From assembly GCF_016919405.1 (NCBI RefSeq), contig NZ_CP070353.1, forward strand, positions 868,001 through 932,000: a DNA stretch of 64,000 bases, given 5' to 3'. Under the pieces are notes generated by a model. The model made no database searches and was not told the origin of the DNA. It saw only the letters and a program-made list of their open reading frames with translations. Origin of the DNA: Ensifer sp. PDNC004. GTDB lineage: Bacteria; Pseudomonadota; Alphaproteobacteria; Rhizobiales; Rhizobiaceae. The translations under genes and the position numbers were made by a program. Shown here one piece after another: positions 59,303 to 64,000 of this stretch; the stretch's first letter is position 1, and each line of letters opens with the position of its first letter.

Positions 59303-60136
59303 GTGGCGTTCCGGCGCGCCTTCACCATTCTCGGCTGCGGCTCGTCACCAGGCGTGCCGCGTATCACCGGTGACTGGGGCGCCTGCAATCCTGAAAACCC
59401 GAAAAACCGGCGCATGCGCGCGGCCTTGCTCGTCGAGCAGATCGCGCCCGACGGTGGCAAGACGAGCGTCGTCATCGACACCGGACCGGATTTTCGCGCG
59501 CAGATGGTCGCAACGAATGTGCGCCACATCGATGCGGTGATCTATACCCATGCCCATGCCGACCATCTGCATGGGATCGACGACCTGCGCGGTTACGTCA
59601 TCGAAAACCGGAGGCGGGTGCCCATCTGGGCGGACGCCTATACGATGGGCCGCATTCGCGAAGGGTTTGGCTATTGCCTGCAATCGCCTCCGGGAAGCGG
59701 CTATCCGCCGATCGTCGAGCCGCATATCATTCCTGATGACCTGCCGCCCGTGGTGATATCAGGCGCCGGCGGGCCGATCGCTTTCCGGCCGCTGATGCAG
59801 TTTCACGGCAATATTCACTCCCTGGGATTCCGTATCGGCGATTTTGCCTATTGCAGCGACGTCAGCGATTTTCCCGCAGAAACCGTCGCCAAGCTCGGCG
59901 GCCTTGATCTGCTGGTGATCGACACGCTGCAGTACAAGTTCCACCCGAGCCACCTGTCGCTTGTGCAATCGCTCGGTTGGATCGAGCGCCTGAACCCGAA
60001 ACGGGCGGTGCTGACGCATATGCACGTGCCGCTCGACTACGACACTTTACAAGGCGAAACGCCTGACCATATCGAGCCGGCATACGACCTGATGCGGCTC
60101 GAATTCGATGTCGATGATCCTACGCTCAACGCCTAA
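59303..60136 (+). CDS. MBL-fold metallohydrolase, PhnP-like
   Basis: 277 residues from a GTG at 59303, one base after the tatD stop. Metallo-beta-lactamase fold with GCGSSPGVPRITGDWGACNP at the start, the HAHADH motif (about residue 82), CSDVSDFP and THMHVPLDY for the remaining ligands. Closest in build to PhnP phosphodiesterases (hydrolysis of cyclic phosphates), but the substrate here is unknown. Confidence 0.9.
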   Translation: MAFRRAFTILGCGSSPGVPRITGDWGACNPENPKNRRMRAALLVEQIAPDGGKTSVVIDTGPDFRAQMVATNVRHIDAVIYTHAHADHLHGIDDLRGYVIENRRRVPIWADAYTMGRIREGFGYCLQSPPGSGYPPIVEPHIIPDDLPPVVISGAGGPIAFRPLMQFHGNIHSLGFRIGDFAYCSDVSDFPAETVAKLGGLDLLVIDTLQYKFHPSHLSLVQSLGWIERLNPKRAVLTHMHVPLDYDTLQGETPDHIEPAYDLMRLEFDVDDPTLNA

Positions 60137-60171
60137 ATCAGATTAAAATAAATATATAATATACTGATTTA
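60134..60171. terminator. AT-rich convergent hairpin
   Basis: TAAATCAG (60134-60141) mirrors CTGATTTA (60164-60171) between the convergent MBL and purC genes. The loop is 22 nt of A and T. It may end both transcripts. Confidence 0.4.
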
Positions 60172-61125
60172 TTTCGAGAAATACGGCGTCAAGTTGGCGC
60201 GAATTCGCTCCAGCACCGTCGCGCCCGAAAGATCCGGAACGAAGCGCTGGCCGGTGATCTTCTCGAAGGCTTCGATGTAGACCGCCGAGGTCTGCACGAC
60301 GAGATCAACCGGGATCTCCGGAATCGGATCCTTGTAGGGATCGCAGCGCGCGGTAACCCAGGCGCGCACGAAATCCTTGTCGAAACTCCTGGGGCGTTCG
60401 CCGCGCTCGAAGCTCTGCTGGTAGCTGTCGGCGATCCAGTAGCGGCTGCTGTCGGGCGTATGGATCTCGTCGGCGAGAATGATCGTGCCGTTTTCGTCGG
60501 TTCCGAACTCGTACTTGGTGTCGACGAGGATCAGGCCGCGCTCGGCGGCGCGCTGCTGGCCGCGGGCGAAGAGAGCCAACGCATATTGCCAGACGGTATC
60601 GAGTTGTTCCTTCGTCAACAGGCCTTGCTCGAGAATCGCTTCAGCCGAAAGCGGCTCGTCGTGGCCGCCGTCGAACGCCTTGCTGGTGGGCGTGATGATC
60701 GCCTGGGGCAGTTTCTCGTTGTCGCGCATGCCGTCCGGCAAGGTGATGCCGTACATCTCGCGCTCGCCGTTGCGGTACTTGGTCAGGATCGAGGTGCTGG
60801 TGGTTCCGGCGAGATAGCCGCGCACGACGACCTCGACCGGCAGAATGTCGAGCCGCTTGCCGATAACGACATTGGGGTCCGGATAGCTGACCACATGGTT
60901 CGGGCAGATGTCGGCCGTTTCCTCGAACCAGTAGCGCGCCGTCTGGGTCAGCACATGACCTTTGTTCGGGATCGACGTCAGGATGACGTCGAAGGCGCTG
61001 AGGCGGTCCGTCGCGATAATGATGCGGTTGCCATCGGGAAGGTCGTAGTTTTCGCGAACTTTGCCTTTGTAGCGGTTTGGCAGTTCCGGAATGAAAGCAT
61101 CTGAAAGAACGCGCAATTCGCTCAT
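60169..61125 (-). CDS. purC: SAICAR synthase
   Basis: 318 residues from the ATG at 61125 (a GTG at 61128 precedes it), the longer SAICAR-synthase form. Joins aspartate to CAIR with ATP in purine synthesis. Marks: [13 protein letters not shown] (ATP-binding), [33 protein letters not shown] and [14 protein letters not shown]. Its product is the substrate of PurB at the other end of the window. Confidence 0.96.
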   Translation of the reverse strand: MSELRVLSDAFIPELPNRYKGKVRENYDLPDGNRIIIATDRLSAFDVILTSIPNKGHVLTQTARYWFEETADICPNHVVSYPDPNVVIGKRLDILPVEVVVRGYLAGTTSTSILTKYRNGEREMYGITLPDGMRDNEKLPQAIITPTSKAFDGGHDEPLSAEAILEQGLLTKEQLDTVWQYALALFARGQQRAAERGLILVDTKYEFGTDENGTIILADEIHTPDSSRYWIADSYQQSFERGERPRSFDKDFVRAWVTARCDPYKDPIPEIPVDLVVQTSAVYIEAFEKITGQRFVPDLSGATVLERIRANLTPYFSK

Positions 61126-61293
61126 CACATCTGGCCTTGAAAAATGAGGTGTTCGGTTCGGGAACGCTAAGCAGGCTGGAAAGGCCGGGTCAAGCTCGCC
61201 AAGGCAACGTTCAGCCGCAATCCATGCTTTCCGGCATATACGTTAGTTCCATAATCTATCTTATGTGATCTTTGTATGTAGCGTGGGTGGATT

Positions 61294-61773
61294 CTATTTC
61301 CAAGTGCGACATGCTCCCAGCGCTTGCCCAAAGCGCGCCCTCGTCACTTGCGTTTTGTCTTTCATCATCGTCTCTCGCCAGGCTTCCTGCTCGGCGTTGA
61401 TCAGCGCTAATTCCCAAACACATGCAATGACCGGTCTCCGTGCCGCATCCGTCGGCTCAGAAGCCGAATAGAGCTTGCGATAATTGTGCTGACACAGGAC
61501 CGAGCCCTGTATCCACCAGTGCGCAGAGATGGAGATACCGAGGCTGCCGGCATGGATGATGACAAAGCCGAGGCGGTTGCTGTCGCCCTCAGCCGCCACG
61601 CGCGAAATCACGTCCTGTCGGACGAATGACTGAGCGAGCACCACCATCGCATCATCGATGTGCCTGCCAACGGCTGCAAGGCCATAGGCTTTGAGCTTGA
61701 GACCGCCGATGTCCCAATCGCCCAGGATGGAAACATCACGTGGACGGTAAACCTCGATCGTTCCGGCATTCAT
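61294..61773 (-). CDS. Conserved-looking hypothetical protein
   Basis: 159 residues from the ATG at 61773. No known domain is recognised. Features: FVIIHAGSLGISISAHWWIQ and a C-terminal VIACVWELALINAEQEAWRE helix, with basic ends. The pattern resembles small rhizobial proteins of unknown role. An upstream frame to 61890 is not used. Confidence 0.55.
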   Translation of the reverse strand: MNAGTIEVYRPRDVSILGDWDIGGLKLKAYGLAAVGRHIDDAMVVLAQSFVRQDVISRVAAEGDSNRLGFVIIHAGSLGISISAHWWIQGSVLCQHNYRKLYSASEPTDAARRPVIACVWELALINAEQEAWRETMMKDKTQVTRARFGQALGACRTWK

Positions 61774-61899
61774 CGGTACGCTCCCATGGACACATTGCCT
61801 CCCACCACCTTGGGTGCCGACATTCAGGGAAAAACGACGAACTGCCAAGCGGTCGGCAATAGTGGCGGTGCATCGCGTGGAGACCCTCAACCGGGCAAC

Positions 61900-62373
61900 C
61901 TACCCCGGCTCAGCTCGTTTCAGTTCCTTGACCAAGCGTTCCGCCGGACCAAAGGCGGTTATCTCCATCCCGGCGGATTGGAACCCCAAGGACCGATAGA
62001 AGGAAGTCGCATAGACGCCGGATGTCACCCACATCTTGAGCGCGCCCGCACTGGACGCACGCTGCTCCGCTTCTGCCAACAGCATCTTGCCGATGCCGCG
62101 TCGCCATGCACTCGGATCGACAAAGATAGCGTCCAGCTCTGCAGATTCGCTGGATATGGGCAGCACAGTACAGAAGCCGATGACCTCACCGTTCGCTTCG
62201 GCAACCAGCGAATTCGGGAGGTGTTCCTCGGCGACCCCGAAGACATCAGGATTGTCGAGGAGTTCCTTGTGGTGATCGCCGGTTGCGAGCGAAGCAAGGC
62301 GTTGCAACTCTTCGAGGCGATCGTGATCGGCTTTGGTTGCCTGGCGAAGTGTCGTCCGCATGACTGGCTCCAT
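61900..62373 (-). CDS. GNAT-family N-acetyltransferase
   Basis: 157 residues with a GNAT domain (about 5-150): AEANGEVIGFCTVLP, the acetyl-CoA loop RRGIGKMLLAEAEQRA and the SFYRSLGFQSAG end strand. Substrate unknown. The intergenic palindrome at 62461-62510 lies 88 bp upstream and may also carry its promoter. Confidence 0.88.
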   Translation of the reverse strand: MEPVMRTTLRQATKADHDRLEELQRLASLATGDHHKELLDNPDVFGVAEEHLPNSLVAEANGEVIGFCTVLPISSESAELDAIFVDPSAWRRGIGKMLLAEAEQRASSAGALKMWVTSGVYATSFYRSLGFQSAGMEITAFGPAERLVKELKRAEPG

Positions 62374-62460
62374 TGAAGTGAGCCTGAATGGCTGGAAGGC
62401 TCTGCATAGCTGAAATCGTGCATGCTACGCGGGCACTCAGCGCACCCCCTACCCGCATTA

Positions 62461-62510
62461 GCTGCCATGATCGCCTTGACAAAAAAAATTGTCAAGGCGA
62501 TCATGGCAGC
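62461..62510. promoter_or_regulatory. 22-bp perfect inverted repeat overlapping the ArsR promoter
   Basis: The left arm (62461-62482, starting GCTGCCATGATCGCC) and right arm (62489-62510) are perfect mirrors with six A between. The centre TTGACAA-N6-TTGTCAA looks like an operator for a winged-helix dimer. Each strand has TTGACA and, 17 nt later, GATCAT (a -35/-10 pair with four of six -10 bases). On the plus strand the predicted first transcribed base would be about 62511, the A of the ArsR ATG. Confidence 0.7.
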
Positions 62511-63131
62511 ATGCTCGATCTCGACGTCATAGATGCGCCGGCCGCTGCCGCGCTTGCCCTGGAGCCGATCAAGGCCCGTTTGCTGGCGGAACTTGCCGCG
62601 CCGGCATCGGCGGCCGCGCTGGCTGTGCGGGTGGGCCTGACGCGCCAGAAGGTCAACTACCACCTGCGTGCGCTCGAAGAGCACAAGCTGATAGAACCGG
62701 CTGAGGAACGCCGCTGGGGCGGGCTGACCGAGCGCCTGATGGTTGCAACCGCCACATCCTATGTGGTTTCGCCGGCGGCGCTGGGGCCGATTGCCGCCGA
62801 TCCCGGGCGCAGCAACGATCGCCTGTCTGCGAGTTATCTGGTCGCACTGGCGGCCCGCATGGTCCGCGAGGTCGGCGGGTTATTGCGCAGTGCCCGGGCG
62901 CAGGACAAACGGCTGGCGACGCTGTCGATCGACACCGTCATCAATTTTCGCTCGCCCGCGGAGCGCGCCGCCTTTACCGCCGATCTCGCCCAGGCGGTGA
63001 GCACGCTTGCTGCGCGCTACCACGACGAAAGCGCGCCGGGAGCCCGGCCGCACCGGCTCATCATCGCCTCCTACCCTGCGCCAAGCGACGACGGCGCAGC
63101 CAACGGCGGCCCCAACGACACCAACTCCTGA
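62511..63131 (+). CDS. ArsR-like winged-helix regulator
   Basis: 206 residues starting ATG at 62511 directly after the palindrome. The helix-turn-helix lies about residues 25-75 (AAALAVRVGLTRQKVNYHLR then ALEEHKLIEPAEERRWGG). The C-terminal part is helical with no metal-binding cysteines, so not a classic metal sensor. It is followed 11 nt later by an SRPBCC gene, a frequent ArsR/SRPBCC pair. It probably represses its own promoter at the palindrome. Confidence 0.85.
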   Translation: MLDLDVIDAPAAAALALEPIKARLLAELAAPASAAALAVRVGLTRQKVNYHLRALEEHKLIEPAEERRWGGLTERLMVATATSYVVSPAALGPIAADPGRSNDRLSASYLVALAARMVREVGGLLRSARAQDKRLATLSIDTVINFRSPAERAAFTADLAQAVSTLAARYHDESAPGARPHRLIIASYPAPSDDGAANGGPNDTNS

Positions 63132-63142
63132 AAGGATATCCC

Positions 63143-63940
63143 ATGCCGATCAAGAAGGATGGCAGCGGAAAGCGCTGGGTTGAAATGGAACTGATCGTGC
63201 CCGGCTCACCCGAAAAGGTCTGGCAGGCGATCGCCACCGGCAGCGGCAACAATGCCTGGTTCACCAAGACGGAAATCGATGAGCGGGTCGGAGGCAGGAT
63301 CGCCTTCGACTTCGGTCCGAACGGCAGCTCGACCGGCGAGGTGATGCATTGGGAGCCGCCTGCCCGCTTTGCCTATGTAGAACGCGAGTGGAGCGAGGGC
63401 GCGCCGCCGGTCGCAACCGAGCTCACCGTCACGGCGCGTTCCGGCGATCGCTGCGTGCTGCGCATGGTGCATTCGCTGTTCACATCGAGCGACGACTGGG
63501 ACGACCAGCTGGAAGGCTTCGAGGGCGGATGGCCGGCGTTCTTCGAGATCCTGAAAATCTATCTCGCGCATTTCGCCGGCGAGACGGCGGTCAGCAGCTT
63601 CGCCATGGTTTCCAGCGGGAAACCGGAGGCCACGGTCTGGGCCCGCCTGACCGAAGCACTGGGGCTTCTCGGCGCCAATGTCGGCGAAGAGCGCAGCACG
63701 CCACCAAAGCCCGAACGCCTTGCCGGCATCGTCGAACGGGTGCAGCAGGACGCCAAGCAACGCTATCTGCTGCTGCGCCTGAAGGAACCCGGCGCTGGCA
63801 TCGCGCTCATCGGGACCTATTCGACCGGCGATGGCACAAACGCCAGCATCGCGCTCTATCACTATGGAGACGATGCCAAGGCGCGAGCGAAAGACAGCGA
63901 GCCGAAATGGCAGGAATGGATGACGACGACTTTCAGCTAG
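63143..63940 (+). CDS. SRPBCC (AHSA1/START-like) protein
   Basis: 265 residues. The first 140 form the AHSA1-type SRPBCC fold (ELIVPGSPEKVWQAIATGSG, WFTKTEIDERVGGRIAFDF, MHWEPPARFAYVEREW and LEGFEGGWPAFFEILKIYL), which binds hydrophobic ligands. Residues about 150-265 form a second, less clear domain. Ligand unknown. Paired with the ArsR-like gene upstream. Confidence 0.88.
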   Translation: MPIKKDGSGKRWVEMELIVPGSPEKVWQAIATGSGNNAWFTKTEIDERVGGRIAFDFGPNGSSTGEVMHWEPPARFAYVEREWSEGAPPVATELTVTARSGDRCVLRMVHSLFTSSDDWDDQLEGFEGGWPAFFEILKIYLAHFAGETAVSSFAMVSSGKPEATVWARLTEALGLLGANVGEERSTPPKPERLAGIVERVQQDAKQRYLLLRLKEPGAGIALIGTYSTGDGTNASIALYHYGDDAKARAKDSEPKWQEWMTTTFS

Positions 63941-64000
63941 ATCGACTTCCCCGGCGGTTGGCGTTCCGCTCGTTTGCACATCGGCAACGGGCGCCTCGCC

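Noticed and set aside
56929..59529. 866-codon minus-strand frame opposite metG and tatD
   Set aside because: Antisense shadow of two well supported genes.

Overview
The window looks like chromosomal, mostly housekeeping DNA from an alphaproteobacterium of the Rhizobiaceae, most likely Ensifer/Sinorhizobium. Reasons: GC-rich codon use; a suf operon in the order sufS2-B-C-D-S-T-A preceded by a RirA-type (IRO) and an Irr-type (ICE) iron box; about 100-bp RIME1-like mosaic elements; the order rlpA-dac-tmk-holB-metG-tatD-MBL; and a gcvTHP operon behind a tandem glycine riboswitch. The species call is inference from gene order and families recalled from memory; no database search was made.

Layout. 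1-5.9 kb, minus strand: end of a PilZ gene, purB, a membrane protein, a DUF2259 secreted protein, rpe, an S58 (DmpA-like) peptidase and an orphan ABC substrate-binding protein. 6.2-12 kb, plus strand: flavin reductase, then a tight molybdenum-hydroxylase maturation set (MoxR AAA+, CoxE-like VWA, split XdhC, molybdopterin-binding/MocA fusion) and a TfoX-like protein; no molybdenum enzyme gene is present. 12-17.8 kb: an alpha/beta hydrolase colliding with a NUDIX gene, a DEAD-box helicase, an M23 peptidase, a DUF455 protein and a peroxiredoxin. 18.2-27.3 kb: a giant AsmA/YhdP-like protein, tyrS, anmK, a diguanylate cyclase and two alpha/beta hydrolases. 27.3-34.8 kb: the iron-controlled suf operon, closed by a clear terminator. 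34.9-36.8 kb: a PAS histidine kinase with a response regulator. 36.9-41.6 kb: glycine cleavage. 41.7-46.2 kb: copper-handling genes, the cbpAM chaperone pair and small membrane or lipoproteins. 46.3-52.1 kb: a broken ABC transporter, a glucoamylase-family protein, phosphoketolase, a CBS-BON protein and tRNA-Ser(UGA). 52.4-60.1 kb: cell-wall, DNA-replication and metG genes. 60.2-64 kb: purC, a hypothetical, a GNAT, and an ArsR/SRPBCC pair with a 22-bp perfect palindrome at its promoter.

How the parts fit. Most genes serve core metabolism: purines (purB, purC), one-carbon flux (gcvTHP), Fe-S assembly (suf), translation (tyrS, metG, tRNA-Ser), replication (tmk, holB) and the envelope (M23, RlpA, DacC-like, AnmK, YhdP-like). 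No CRISPR array, prophage, insertion sequence or obvious defence island was seen. The points most worth a second look are a DacC-like penicillin-binding protein that has lost two of its three catalytic motifs, the palindromic ArsR control region, the stand-alone molybdenum-enzyme maturation set, and the deep convergent overlap of the NUDIX and hydrolase genes.
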